Below are positions 24,016-32,047 of a stretch of 48,648 bases of DNA, one piece after another. Made by a program: the position numbers and the translations under genes. Origin of the DNA: a virus. The stretch lies in IMG/VR virus record IMGVR_UViG_3300042691_026214, positions 1 through 48,648 of that record; one strand, written 5' to 3'. Under the pieces are notes generated by a model, which was given only the letters and a program-made list of their open reading frames with translations, made no database searches and had not been told where the DNA came from. Position 1 is the stretch's first letter. Every line of letters begins with the position of its first letter.

Positions 24016-24716
24016 CAGAGACAGAGAAGCTGAAGCCGTGTCCGTTCTGCGGAGGCAAAGCCCGTCTCATCCGCAAAACCGGCGTCCACGGGACCGCTTG
24101 CAAGTCGCGTTGGCTGCGAGAGTACGTCGCCTGTCAGACGAAGAAATGCGGTTCGGCGACAGCGGCGTTCAAACGCCCCGGCCAAGCCCTCACCGCCTGG
24201 AACACCCGCCCGGATGAAGGGGCGCCTGCGGCGCACCGTCGCCGGTCGAAAAACCTGAGGTGGGAATACCGCGACGACGGGTCAACATCCGTTGCGGTGA
24301 CCGACTGGCTACCCCTCTACACCCGCCCGGCCCCGGCTCTGGATAGGGAGGGGGAAGTGAAGCAGGCGCTTAACTGGCTGCAATACGCGCTCATGAATGA
24401 ATGGACGCCGGACAGTCATGCGCTAGCAGAACACTCGTGGGACCGGGCAACACAAGCCATCCTCGCTATGGTCGGGGGCGGGGGGAGTGCTGGGTGGCGC
24501 TCCGTCGAAACGCTCGCGGCGTATGAAGGCGAGTTTTTCATCGCTTTTCTCGAAGACTATCCCGAGGTCTGGGCGACCTCGCTTTATCACGAAGCGATGG
24601 GCCGTCGTCCGTCCCGCATGGCCCCCGGCGCGCGAAAGGCAATGGCCGATAACGCCAGCCTGATCGTCGCATGGATGCCCCTGCCCGACGCCCCAGCCTC
24701 TACGGTGGAGGGGTAG
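24012..24716 (+). CDS. Lar-like restriction alleviation protein with C-terminal DUF551-like part
   Basis: A 234-residue protein. Residues 7-67 match the Lar family: LKPCPFCGGKARL with a CPFCG knuckle, then a second Cys pair region (VACQTKKCGS) and AWNTRP. Lar of prophage Rac modulates host type I restriction to protect unmodified phage DNA. The C-terminal half has the GWRSVETLAAYEGEFFI and IVAWMPLP pattern of DUF551 proteins, common in the same phage regions. Several small neighbours also look like accessory or anti-host factors. Confidence 0.7.
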   Translation: MTETEKLKPCPFCGGKARLIRKTGVHGTACKSRWLREYVACQTKKCGSATAAFKRPGQALTAWNTRPDEGAPAAHRRRSKNLRWEYRDDGSTSVAVTDWLPLYTRPAPALDREGEVKQALNWLQYALMNEWTPDSHALAEHSWDRATQAILAMVGGGGSAGWRSVETLAAYEGEFFIAFLEDYPEVWATSLYHEAMGRRPSRMAPGARKAMADNASLIVAWMPLPDAPASTVEG

Positions 24717-24938
24717 ATGGAAGATCAGAAGGCATCCCAGACTATCCCAGCGGGCGCGGAAACGATTGTTGCGGCGGAGCCGATCTTCGACCGTCGCCAC
24801 GCCTCAGCGCCGCTCCGCATGGTTGGGTGGAAGCTGACAGAACCGCTGCCGTTGGTTTGCTCTACCCCTCACCTTGGCGCCCATGAAGCGCCACACGCAG
24901 GCAACTCCGGGCGAGCCCAAAAGGAAACCGACCAATGA
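24717..24938 (+). CDS. Small hypothetical protein
   Basis: A 73-residue protein starting directly after the preceding stop (TAG then ATG) with GAGGGG just upstream. Segments ASQTIPAGAETIVAAEPIF and LRMVGWKLTEPLPLVC are not of a family I know. ATGA overlap with the following gene. Confidence 0.5.
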   Translation: MEDQKASQTIPAGAETIVAAEPIFDRRHASAPLRMVGWKLTEPLPLVCSTPHLGAHEAPHAGNSGRAQKETDQ

Positions 24939-25264
24939 CCAAGACACTGGTTGAGAGACTGGTCCGTGAGCGACACACCCGCGAGGACTGGCACGAGCCT
25001 TACGGCACGATCAGCCTCCCTTGCGACGCGGACGACTACGGCGCCGAGGCGCACCTGATCAACCCGGATGGCCCGGAAGCCGCAGCCGAGATCACCCGCC
25101 TCGCCTCTCGCATAGAGGAACTAGAGAGGGCGCTGGGAGCGTGCCGGACGGAGCTTCACTACTGCGCCCAGCAACTCGCTCACCGGGGCCTTAAGGGGCA
25201 TCCCGGCGATAGCGTGTCGCGCGCCCTTGAAGCCGCTACCCAAGCCCTTTCAGACAAGGGGTAG
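24935..25264 (+). CDS. Hypothetical protein, ead/Ea22-like C-terminal helix
   Basis: A 109-residue protein. The N-terminal part is polar (TLVERLVRERHTREDWHEPYG, then CDADDYGAEAHLINPDGPEAAAEITRL). It continues into a helix (SRIEELERALGACRTELHYCAQQLAHRG). The pattern IxPDGPEAA-helix is like the accessory Ea22/DUF551-region proteins of phages. Function unknown. Confidence 0.55.
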   Translation: MTKTLVERLVRERHTREDWHEPYGTISLPCDADDYGAEAHLINPDGPEAAAEITRLASRIEELERALGACRTELHYCAQQLAHRGLKGHPGDSVSRALEAATQALSDKG

Positions 25265-25266
25265 TG

Positions 25267-25488
25267 ATGAGCGCGCCAACCGCGTTTGAAGTCGGTCGCA
25301 CCCTATGGGAAGCTCGCGTCCGCGAGGCCTGGGGCTCATACGCCGACACCATCATGGCCCGCAACCCGTGGCCGCCGCACGAGACGCATCCCGACCGAAC
25401 CGCCCAGCATGATCTGGCGATAGCGGAGGCACGGTCCGTCTTGCGGGCTTACCGGGTCGAGACTGCCAACCCGAAGGACAAGGGGTAG
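25267..25488 (+). CDS. Small hypothetical protein
   Basis: A 73-residue protein from ATG 25267 (GTG 25264 directly before it is also possible). Contains TAFEVGRTLWEARVREAWGSYAD and ARSVLRAYRVETANPKDKG. It ends KDKG-stop, like the end (SDKG-stop) of its upstream neighbour, and both stops are followed by TGATG; this suggests duplicated ends. No family recognised. Confidence 0.55.
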   Translation: MSAPTAFEVGRTLWEARVREAWGSYADTIMARNPWPPHETHPDRTAQHDLAIAEARSVLRAYRVETANPKDKG

Positions 25489-25490
25489 TG

Positions 25491-25682
25491 ATGAGCAGGG
25501 CCGCACGCTTTACCCAGGCTGAGGTCCGCACCCTGATTAGGGCTGTGGAAAACGAGGGTAAGTCCATCGCAGCTGTGAGGATTGGCGAGAACGGCCGCCC
25601 CGAGGTCTTGCTTGGCGAGCCGATGAAGGCGCCTGTTCTCGACAGCGGCGACGATTGGTCCGAGGAGATCGCCGCGCTGTGA
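25491..25682 (+). CDS. Small hypothetical protein upstream of the integrase
   Basis: A 63-residue protein (ATG 25491, with GTG 25488 possible). SRAARFTQAEVRTLIRAVENEGKSIAAVRIGENGRPEVLLGEP has the helix-strand layout seen in small phage proteins next to integrases, where an excisionase would be expected, but no Xis motif is clear. Its stop is overlapped by the integrase GTG start. Confidence 0.55.
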   Translation: MSRAARFTQAEVRTLIRAVENEGKSIAAVRIGENGRPEVLLGEPMKAPVLDSGDDWSEEIAAL

Positions 25683-26755
25683 GCGATGTGGCGACCATAG
25701 ACCTGAAGTACATCCAGCGGTTCAAGGACCGTCACGGGAAGCTGCGGCACTACGCCCGCGCGCCCGGGTGCAAGCGCGTGGCCCTGCCCGGCCTGCCCGG
25801 GTCGCGCGAGTTCATGGAGGCCTATGCCGAAGCCATCCGCACGCCGCGGTCATTCGGCACGGCGCCGCAACGGGGGTCTTTCTCTGCCGTGCTGGCGGCC
25901 CTCTATCTGTCTTCGGAGTGGGCGGCGTTGAACCCGGCAACCCAGAAGACCTATCGCAACCTGCTCGAGCGCGTCAGATCGCAGCTGGGCGACAAGCCGG
26001 CCGCCGCCTTCGACGAGGCTCGGGTTCGCGCGATCCTGGACCGCTTCGCCGATCGGCCCGGCGCCGGCCACAACATGCGCAAGGCGCTGCGCAAGGCGTT
26101 TGCCTTCGCGGTCGACCGGAAACTGATGCGCCGCGACCCGACCGACAGCGTGAAAAGCGCCCGGCCGAAGACCGAAGGCTTCCAGGCTTGGTCGGACACC
26201 GACATCGCCAAGTTCGAAGCGCACTGGCCGAGCGGGTCTCGACAGCGGCTGGCGATGGCCCTGCTGCTCTACACCGGCCAGCGGCGGTCGGACGTCGTGC
26301 GCTTTGGGCGTGGGATGCTCTGGAACGGCGTGCTGCGCTTCCAGCAGGTCAAACAGGGCGTCGGCGCCCCGGTCATGTCGATACCGCTGCACCCGGCGCT
26401 CAGGGCCGAACTGGCGCACTGGCCGGATGGCGAGACGTTCCTGAGCACAGAGCCTGGCCACGCATTCACGGCGGCGGGCTTCACCAACTGGTTCCGCGAT
26501 CAGGTCGACGCCGCCAAGCTGCCCAAGGCGCTGTCCGCCCACGGGCTGCGCAAGGCCGCCGCGCGACGGCTGGCCGAGGCCGGATGCACCGCACACGAGA
26601 TCATGGCGATCACCGGACATTCGAGCCTGAAAGAGCTGGAGCGGTACACGCGCACGGTCAGCCAGGCGAGGACGGCAGAGGCCGCCATGGGGAAGATCAC
26701 GAACGGGGAGAGTCAAACCCGCGAGTCAAACCCGCCGCAACCCGTTGCCGAATAA
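25679..26755 (+). CDS. int: Tyrosine recombinase (phage integrase)
   Basis: Start taken as GTG 25679 in a GTGA overlap; 358 residues. The N-terminal SAM-like arm (about 70-150) is followed by the catalytic domain: first Arg in LYTGQRRSDVVRF, then SAHGLRKAAARRLAEAG (HxxR), GHSSLKELERYTR with the His/Trp-position His and the nucleophilic Tyr. It joins attP to the host attB and, with a helper, excises the prophage. It is the last gene of the rightward operon. Two copies of a 10-base repeat lie in its last codons and two more downstream, which suits arm-type binding sites. Confidence 0.95.
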   Translation: MSDVATIDLKYIQRFKDRHGKLRHYARAPGCKRVALPGLPGSREFMEAYAEAIRTPRSFGTAPQRGSFSAVLAALYLSSEWAALNPATQKTYRNLLERVRSQLGDKPAAAFDEARVRAILDRFADRPGAGHNMRKALRKAFAFAVDRKLMRRDPTDSVKSARPKTEGFQAWSDTDIAKFEAHWPSGSRQRLAMALLLYTGQRRSDVVRFGRGMLWNGVLRFQQVKQGVGAPVMSIPLHPALRAELAHWPDGETFLSTEPGHAFTAAGFTNWFRDQVDAAKLPKALSAHGLRKAAARRLAEAGCTAHEIMAITGHSSLKELERYTRTVSQARTAEAAMGKITNGESQTRESNPPQPVAE

Positions 26756-26884
26756 GGCCGCGAGGAAGGCGGTGGTAGGCCCGGAGGGAGTGGGGATCGC
26801 TTGGGAAATCAAGACGGTTCGCGGTCAAACCCGGTGAACTGACCCGTTACGGCACAAGGCGTCCCGAGCCTAGTGTCAAACCCG
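26712..26884. repeat. Four GTCAAACCCG direct repeats, probable attP arm sites
   Basis: GTCAAACCCG occurs at 26712-26721, 26725-26734, 26824-26833 and 26875-26884, all in the same orientation, at and just after the 3' end of the integrase gene. Tyrosine integrases bind such short direct repeats with their N-terminal domain on either side of the crossover site. The core is probably inside 26735-26940, but without the host site it cannot be located. Confidence 0.6.
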
Positions 26885-26907
26885 TCGCGCCATCGCCAAC
26901 GAAAAAA
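26756..26907. other. Non-coding attachment region between integrase and spanin genes
   Basis: 152 bases without a supported gene between the converging integrase and lysis genes. It holds two of the four direct repeats and ends at the bidirectional-looking hairpin. No tRNA 3' end was recognised within it. Confidence 0.55.
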
Positions 26908-26933
26908 GGCCCCCACGCCGAAGCGCGGGGGCC
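26902..26933 (-). terminator. Terminator of the leftward late operon
   Basis: GGCCCCC (26908) pairs with GGGGGCC (to 26933) around ACGCCGAAGCGC, which can add a GC pair. Leftwards the stem is followed by six T (plus-strand A run 26902-26907), 25 bases past the o-spanin stop at 26958. It would end late transcription before the integrase gene. Confidence 0.8.
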
Positions 26934-26957
26934 AACCTGTAACGGTCGCAGATAGGT

Positions 26958-27308
26958 TCAGAACGGCCACCAGCCCCGCTTCGGCGCGACCGCTTCCATG
27001 ACCTCCGCCTGGCGCTTGTCGCAGGCCTCTGTGATGGCGATCACGTCTGCCGTCCGACCATTGGCCTGATCGAGCGCGGCGGTCTGGCCGTCGAGGGCGC
27101 CGAACAGATCCCCGGCCGTCGCGTCAGGGGGTGGAAGGTCCGCCGGCGGGACCGGCTTGCGGTAGCTCTGCGGAATCAGCGGGCCGCACTTCAGCGCAGC
27201 GAGCATGATCGGTGTACGCACGGTACCGACACAACCCGCGAGTGCCGGCGCTGACAAGGCCAGGATCGAGACGAACGCCAGAGCCCGGCGCGGCGAGGAT
27301 GGCGGCAC
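26958..27308 (-). CDS. Outer-membrane spanin lipoprotein (Rz1-like), overlapping Rz
   Basis: A 116-residue frame starting at GTG 27308 with GGGAGG 6 bases upstream. The N-terminal signal ends in the lipobox LAGC at about residues 24-27 (SILALSAPALAGC), then a Pro-rich stretch (RKPVPPADLPPPDAT), both typical of o-spanins. It starts inside the Rz-like gene in another frame and extends beyond it (overlap 27124-27308). After processing it sits in the outer membrane, meets the inner-membrane spanin and fuses the two membranes at the end of lysis. Confidence 0.75.
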   Translation of the reverse strand: MPPSSPRRALAFVSILALSAPALAGCVGTVRTPIMLAALKCGPLIPQSYRKPVPPADLPPPDATAGDLFGALDGQTAALDQANGRTADVIAITEACDKRQAEVMEAVAPKRGWWPF

Positions 27309-27600
27309 GGTTGGCCTCCCGAATGATGATGGTCTGGGTGTCGCGGCCGGCGCCGGCTTGGCTGATGTCGGCGGCGTCCTGCGTCGCGGCGGCCTGGCCC
27401 TCGGCAATGGCTGTTTCGGCCGTCGCCTGGGCCGCGTCAGCGATAGCCTGATCCGTCCGGGCCTTCTGCCAGCCGAACGGGTCGGCAATCGCGCTGGCGA
27501 GGCTCAGGACGCCCAAGACGCCGACGAGCGCCACGACGAGCCACAGGGCGACGCGCCCGGCTGTACGGGCCTGCGCTACGCCGGGAATGACGTCGGTCAT
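27124..27600 (-). CDS. Inner-membrane spanin (Rz-like)
   Basis: A 158-residue protein with one N-terminal membrane span (VALWLVVALVGVLGVLSLASA), then a periplasmic Gln/Ala-rich helical domain (RTDQAIADAAQATAETAIAEGQAAATQDAAD) suitable for a coiled coil. It follows the endolysin gene with an ATGA-type overlap (start 27600, endolysin stop 27597) and contains the start of the Rz1-like gene: the classical endolysin-Rz-Rz1 order. It links to the o-spanin to disrupt the outer membrane. Confidence 0.75.
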   Translation of the reverse strand: MTDVIPGVAQARTAGRVALWLVVALVGVLGVLSLASAIADPFGWQKARTDQAIADAAQATAETAIAEGQAAATQDAADISQAGAGRDTQTIIIREANRAAILAAPGSGVRLDPGLVSAGTRGLCRYRAYTDHARCAEVRPADSAELPQAGPAGGPSTP

Positions 27601-28211
27601 CCCCAGGCGCCGGCCGTCAGCGCCGCGAGGTAGTGCCCCGCCTCCGCAGCGATCTCGCGGGCGTGGTCGGTGCCGTTGATGATCCGCCGGGCGTTCACGA
27701 AGTCGGCCCTGTCGGCGGTGATGTAGTCGGACAGCTTCTTGCCGGTAAACCAGCCCTCGGCCATGCCGCGCACCATGATCGCGGCGGCGATGTCGGGGCG
27801 CATGGCAAGGTCAGGATTGCCGACAAGCGGATAACCCAGCGCCTCGCCCGCCTTCGCGTAGTTGGCCTTCCACGTCAGCTGGACATAACCCCGACCGCAG
27901 TAGCGCACGCCGTCGCCGGGGATCGTGTTGCCCATCTTTCGGGCGCGCACCGGATCGCGTCCACTGACGTCATACATGCGCGTGAAATAGGACGGCCCGC
28001 CCCATTCCTTGATCGGCTGCATGGTCCCGCCGGTTTCCCGGTCAGCCGTGGCCAGCGCGTAGGCGGTCCACTTTGGCCCCCATCCCGCCGCGCCGCACGC
28101 CGCCAAGATCGCGTTGACGCCATCGACCTCGGATTGGTCAAGAGACGAGCCGAGTAGGTTCGCGGCCTTGACGGAGGCGAAAAACGCCGCGCCGTTGCCC
28201 AGCTTGGTCAT
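27597..28211 (-). CDS. Endolysin, glycoside hydrolase family 19-like
   Basis: A 204-residue muralytic enzyme. It carries the chitinase-19/lysozyme-like core: YALATADRETGGTMQPIKEWGG with the catalytic Glu, GDGVRYCGRGYVQLTWKANYAKAGEALG, and NARRIINGTDHA near the C-terminus. It hydrolyses peptidoglycan at the end of infection. No signal peptide or anchor is visible, so it needs a holin for release. It is followed by the spanin pair and preceded by a poorly coding gap of 383 bases. Confidence 0.9.
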   Translation of the reverse strand: MTKLGNGAAFFASVKAANLLGSSLDQSEVDGVNAILAACGAAGWGPKWTAYALATADRETGGTMQPIKEWGGPSYFTRMYDVSGRDPVRARKMGNTIPGDGVRYCGRGYVQLTWKANYAKAGEALGYPLVGNPDLAMRPDIAAAIMVRGMAEGWFTGKKLSDYITADRADFVNARRIINGTDHAREIAAEAGHYLAALTAGAWG

Positions 28212-28594
28212 GTTGCGTTTCCTCGTGATGTGGGGGATTCTTAGGGGCTGCGGCGGCGCTGAAAGCAGAAGCGCTGACCAACGGGGTAAGGCCCAGATTG
28301 CTGATCGCTTGCGTGACGCATTCCAGCCCCGGCAACGGCTGAAGACGCGCTCGCTGCTCCCGGCTTGACCGGGAGGCGGGCGAAGAGGCCCGAGAAAACA
28401 ACGGGACCAGCGGGAGTAGCGCCCCGCCCGCAGCGACTACCTCACCGCCCGTCTGAGCAGCCATCGCGCCGCGAACCACGCCGCCGCGACAACAGAGCCG
28501 ACACCCAGCGCAAAGCCGCCTGCAAACGCCAGCAGAGCCATGAGACCCCCACCCCGATGATGATGCCTTCAGCGACGTGAGCGAGGGGCCACAT
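28212..28594 (-). other. Gap of 383 bases upstream of the endolysin
   Basis: Only weak coding candidates here. A 34-residue membrane peptide fits at 28437-28541. A longer minus-strand frame (28464-28138, starting MAAQTGGEVVAAGGALL) would overlap the endolysin and has no clear ribosome site. A 7-bp hairpin (28357-28375) has no T run and is probably not a terminator. Confidence 0.5.
28437..28541 (-). CDS. Possible 34-residue membrane peptide
   Basis: ATG 28541 with a G-rich ribosome site (GGGGTGGGGG) upstream; the product is ALLAFAGGFALGVGSVVAAAWF followed by basic ARWLLRRAVR. One membrane span with a positive tail, the profile of small lysis-region peptides. Situated upstream of the endolysin. 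Short, so uncertain. Confidence 0.45.
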   Translation of the reverse strand: MALLAFAGGFALGVGSVVAAAWFAARWLLRRAVR

Positions 28595-28759
28595 TCAGCC
28601 AGGCTCAGGCTCAATGGCTATTGCAGCGGGGGCTGGGTGCTTGCCCTTGCCCAGACGCTTCAGCTTCACTCGGAAGCCCGCGTCTTCCATCGCCTTCACC
28701 CACTCGGCGCGCTTGGCGTACCATTCGTCGTGGCGGCGCTTGGCTTCCTCGGGGGTCAT
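28595..28759 (-). CDS. Small basic hypothetical protein
   Basis: A 54-residue protein from ATG 28759, in ATGA overlap with the metallophosphoesterase stop. TPEEAKRRHDEWYAKRAEWVKAMEDAGFRVKLKRLGKGKHP is a charged helix, ending IAIEPEPG. No family recognised; coupling supports it. Confidence 0.6.
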   Translation of the reverse strand: MTPEEAKRRHDEWYAKRAEWVKAMEDAGFRVKLKRLGKGKHPAPAAIAIEPEPG

Positions 28760-29904
28760 GCGGCGGCGCTCTTGCCGGCGTCCCACTTTGTGCGGCGCCA
28801 GGTCAGGTACTCGGCCGCCTCCTCAAGAGAGAAAAACGGCTTGATGTAGCGCACCGGATCTTCGGCATAGTCAGGGTCAATCACAGCGGCCATTGACCGC
28901 GCCCAGTTGGACTCCTTGAAGCCCTTTTCCTTGGCGTAGTGGTCGAAGTCCTTGTACGTCCCGACGCGGAAGCCATGGCAGAGCCGGGCCGGGTCGTTGT
29001 GCCAGATCGGGATGTAGCCGCTCGTGTGCCGGTGACCGCAGGCCAGGATATGGTCGCGGTGGTCGAACAGGGTCTGGCGGACCAGCGCGTGCGCGGGGTT
29101 GAACTGCGAACCGCCGGGGAAGTCGTGGCGGACGTTCATCGTGAACTCCGCGCCGCCGGGCAGGCACACCCGCATCCGGGCGCCGACGTTTTCGTAGAGG
29201 CCCGGCAGCTTCTTCAGCCGGTGGATCACCTCCGAGACGTCGCCCTTCTGCGTGTTCCAGGTGTCGTGATTGCCGCCGACCGTCACCAGCCACGGGATTT
29301 CCGTCAGCACCCACTCGATCAGGGTCAGGGCCTGCCGGCTCGTGACCTCCTGATTGGCGTACAGCCCCATGAGCCGCCCAACCCAGTTGTTCGTGGTGTC
29401 GCCGATGTTGACCGCCATCATGCCCGGCGTGTCGCGGCAGGTGGCAATGTCGCGCTCGAGGTCGGACCACGCGCATCCGGGGTCGTCGATGTGAGGATCG
29501 CCGAAGAAGGCCACGGCAATGGGGCCGGGCATGGAGACGCGAAGGGTCTGGAGCTTGGCGGCGTCGTCAAACGCCTTGCGCTTCAGGTGGCGGACCTTCA
29601 GCTGGTTGATCAGTTCCCGCGCATTCGGCTCGCCGTCATCGGGCAGGCCGTCAACCTCGAAGATCGGGGCGTTCTGACGAGGCCTGAACCGCTCGGGGTC
29701 GGGCTCCAGTCCATACTTGGACTTGGCGGACTTGAGCCGGTCATAGACGCCGTTGCGGTTGATGCCGAGCCGGTCGGCGGCCTCTCGGATCGCGCTGCCG
29801 TCGAACGACCCGCGCCCCGGATCAAGGGGGAAGCCCTCCTCCAGGCACTCGTTGATCGTCTCACACAGATGCTCAAGCCGTTCCCGGCTCCAAACCGTCG
29901 TCAT
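28756..29904 (-). CDS. Calcineurin-like metallophosphoesterase with N-terminal HTH
   Basis: A 382-residue protein. About residues 35-65 look like an HTH (AIREAADRLGINRNGVYDRLKSAKSKYG). The phosphoesterase core has GDPHIDD at 135-141, GDTTNN at 168-173, GGNHDTW at 210-216 and ACGHRHT near residue 297, the metal-binding motifs of the calcineurin fold. Substrate could be DNA, nucleotides or a cyclic-nucleotide defence signal; it is not decided by sequence. Placed between tail and lysis genes, downstream of the two membrane proteins. Confidence 0.8.
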   Translation of the reverse strand: MTTVWSRERLEHLCETINECLEEGFPLDPGRGSFDGSAIREAADRLGINRNGVYDRLKSAKSKYGLEPDPERFRPRQNAPIFEVDGLPDDGEPNARELINQLKVRHLKRKAFDDAAKLQTLRVSMPGPIAVAFFGDPHIDDPGCAWSDLERDIATCRDTPGMMAVNIGDTTNNWVGRLMGLYANQEVTSRQALTLIEWVLTEIPWLVTVGGNHDTWNTQKGDVSEVIHRLKKLPGLYENVGARMRVCLPGGAEFTMNVRHDFPGGSQFNPAHALVRQTLFDHRDHILACGHRHTSGYIPIWHNDPARLCHGFRVGTYKDFDHYAKEKGFKESNWARSMAAVIDPDYAEDPVRYIKPFFSLEEAAEYLTWRRTKWDAGKSAAA

Positions 29905-29967
29905 GGGCTATCACCTGTAGAAAGATCAGCCCGGCCCTTGGGCCAGTGGCCGAAGGCGGAAGGTTGT

Positions 29968-30285
29968 CTAGGGGCGTTTGATCCTGTCGAAGGATATGCG
30001 GCCATCCGCAGCGCCGTCGGCCGCGTCGGCCCTCTGCCAGATGGCCGGGCCGTATGTGGAGACGAGGTAGACCGCCACTCCGCTCAGCATCAGCACGTCG
30101 AACAGCCCGACGGGTCGTTGCAGCGCCCGGTCGGCGGCGGCGCCAACCAGCCCGGCGGCCAGCCAGATCAGTCCCCAACGCTGAAACCGGGTCATTCGGC
30201 CCCAGCCCATCACGGCGGCCAGACAGATCACGCCGACGGTAACGGCGCCTGCCAGACCTGCCGCGATGACGTAGAGGGCCGTCAC
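29968..30285 (-). CDS. Membrane protein, holin candidate
   Basis: A 105-residue protein with three likely membrane segments (LYVIAAGLAGAVTVGVICLAAVMG, GLIWLAAGLVGAAA, LFDVLMLSGVAVYLVSTYG) and a charged C-terminal tail (DGRISFDRIKRP). The size, three spans and position upstream of the endolysin suit a class I holin, but the region between is occupied by the phosphoesterase. It overlaps its upstream neighbour by 4 bases. Confidence 0.6.
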   Translation of the reverse strand: MTALYVIAAGLAGAVTVGVICLAAVMGWGRMTRFQRWGLIWLAAGLVGAAADRALQRPVGLFDVLMLSGVAVYLVSTYGPAIWQRADAADGAADGRISFDRIKRP

Positions 30286-30674
30286 GGGTTGACCTCGCCG
30301 GCGCCGGTTTCGCCGATCTCCACCGGGCCGAGCTTTACCCGGACCCAGGCCATCGGGTTCTTGCTGTAGCGGGCCGCCGCCTGAACCAGACCGCTAACCA
30401 CGGCCATGCCGAGCAGGCCGCAGACAAAGCCGATCAGGTTGACAATGGCGGTCGGAAGCTCGCCCCACGGCCAGGTCGCGGCGGCGACAATGGTCAGGGC
30501 AGGCGCGACCAACAGCACGCACGCCAGCCCGGCGAAGGCGGACACAAGCACGCCGCGCCATGTCAGATTTTGGGCCAGCATGAGCGCCAGCACGGTTCCG
30601 GCCGCGCCGGGGCCGAATGAGGCCAGCAGCTTGACCGCCGCCATGACGTGCGGCTCGGGAGGCTGATCGGCCAT
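30282..30674 (-). CDS. Membrane protein, second holin or antiholin candidate
   Basis: A 130-residue protein with three or four membrane segments (LASFGPGAAGTVLALMLAQ, GVLVSAFAGLACVLLVAPALTIVAAA, AIVNLIGFVCGLLGMAVVSG) and a polar tail ending GEVNP. Paired with the next membrane protein by a 4-base overlap, it could form a holin/antiholin pair. It follows the tail-fibre gene. Confidence 0.6.
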   Translation of the reverse strand: MADQPPEPHVMAAVKLLASFGPGAAGTVLALMLAQNLTWRGVLVSAFAGLACVLLVAPALTIVAAATWPWGELPTAIVNLIGFVCGLLGMAVVSGLVQAAARYSKNPMAWVRVKLGPVEIGETGAGEVNP

Positions 30675-30676
30675 TG

Positions 30677-32047
30677 TCAGTACCCCCAGGACAGATAGGT
30701 GACGGTCGAGCCGCTGGTCACGACCGAGCCTTGCGCGATCTGGATGGTCGTGGTCGTCCGCGCGCCGACGTAGGCGCTCATGGACGTGCCCGCGCCCGGC
30801 GCCGTAGTCGAGTTGACCACCGCCAGCGCCCCAAGGTGCGCGGTTTCATAGGCGATGGGCAGGGTGAACGTCGACTGCGTGTCGTCCGACAGCGAAACGG
30901 TGTTCCACTGGACGATGAGCGAGCCCGTCGGGCCGAAGCGGATGTAACCGGCCGTGGCGAGCGAGACCGTGATGGCGCCGGCGAGGATCGCCTCCATTGC
31001 CGCCGTCGTCAGCCCGCCGAGGCTCGTGATGTCCGTGTTTGCCCCGGACGCCGCGGCGCCCAGCGTGGTCCGCATCGCCCCGGCGTTGGCGTCGTCCACC
31101 AGCGTGCGAGCGAACGCGGAAAAGTCCGTCAGCGCCAGCGCGCCAGATCCGGTCGCGTAGGGCAGCTTGTCCGCCGCCAGAGTAAGCCCGGCCAGCGCGC
31201 CGAGGTTGGCGTTGTACGCCTGCACGTTGGTCCCGATCACGAGGCCCAGCGTCGTTCGTTGCGCGGCGGCGTCGGCGTCGTCGACGAGCGCGCGGCCGGC
31301 CGCCGTGAAGGTCGCCAGAGCAGCCGTCCCGGACCCCGTGAAGTATGGCACGCGATCAGCCGCCGAGGTCAGCCCGGCGATGGCCGCCAGATCGGCGTCA
31401 TAGGCTTGAACATGGGTCCCGATGGTCAGGCCCAGATTGCTGCGCGCCGTAGTGTAGTCGGCCAGCCCCGACAGATTGCCGCTGGGCGTCAGCGCATCGG
31501 CCCAGCTGGCCGATGTTGCGTTCGTGGTCAGGAACTTGCCGGCGTTTCCCGTCTGGCTGGGCAGGGTCGAGGAGACCAGTGCGCCGAGCGAGATCGTCCA
31601 GGCGCTCAGCGTGCCCGAGCCCAGCGTCTGCTGGACGTCGACGACAAGGGCCCCGTTGCCGCTGTTGTAGGAGGTGATGATCCCGGTCATCTGGTTGCCG
31701 GGCGAGGCGGTTGAGGCGATGACCACGACCTGGCCGACCGAGTAGGCCTTGCCGGTCTGGATCGTCAGCGACTTGGAACCGGTGCCGACGGCCAGCGAGG
31801 TAATCGAGGTGGCGTTTGTGCCCGGGGCGCCGAGCGCCGAAGCCGCCGAGGCCGCCGCCGCGCTGGCCGACGTTGCCGCGTTGCCCGCCGTGGTGACGGT
31901 GAACCCGGCGACGGCGACCACCTGGGCGAGCGCCGGGACGAACCGGCTCACATAGCCGCGCCCGTCAAGCCCGGTTGTCGCGTTGGCGTCGTCCGTGACC
32001 GTCGAGCCATCGCCGCCAACTGCCGGGTCAAAGTACACGCTCGCCAT
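30677..32047 (-). CDS. Tail fibre protein with repeated modules
   Basis: Start taken as ATG 32047, sharing a base with the upstream stop (TAATG); 456 residues. At least two repeats of about 60 residues: [18 protein letters not shown]...[36 protein letters not shown] and a second copy beginning [18 protein letters not shown]. Such QAYD/N-type modules are typical of trimeric tail fibres. The C-terminus (beta-rich, [18 protein letters not shown] and TYLSWGY) probably forms the receptor-binding tip. Confidence 0.8.
   Translation of the reverse strand: MASVYFDPAVGGDGSTVTDDANATTGLDGRGYVSRFVPALAQVVAVAGFTVTTAGNAATSASAAAASAASALGAPGTNATSITSLAVGTGSKSLTIQTGKAYSVGQVVVIASTASPGNQMTGIITSYNSGNGALVVDVQQTLGSGTLSAWTISLGALVSSTLPSQTGNAGKFLTTNATSASWADALTPSGNLSGLADYTTARSNLGLTIGTHVQAYDADLAAIAGLTSAADRVPYFTGSGTAALATFTAAGRALVDDADAAAQRTTLGLVIGTNVQAYNANLGALAGLTLAADKLPYATGSGALALTDFSAFARTLVDDANAGAMRTTLGAAASGANTDITSLGGLTTAAMEAILAGAITVSLATAGYIRFGPTGSLIVQWNTVSLSDDTQSTFTLPIAYETAHLGALAVVNSTTAPGAGTSMSAYVGARTTTTIQIAQGSVVTSGSTVTYLSWGY

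Noticed and set aside
26756-26957. tRNA-based attachment site
   Set aside because: No tRNA 3' end or T-loop sequence was recognised by eye in this stretch.
28357-28375. Hairpin of 7 bp in the gap before the endolysin
   Set aside because: No T run on either side; not called a terminator.
28138-28464. Minus-strand 108-residue frame overlapping the endolysin start
   Set aside because: No clear ribosome site and 74 bases of overlap with the endolysin; only mentioned in the gap entry.
28939-30369. Plus-strand frame of 476 codons
   Set aside because: Antisense to the metallophosphoesterase and a membrane protein with clear features.
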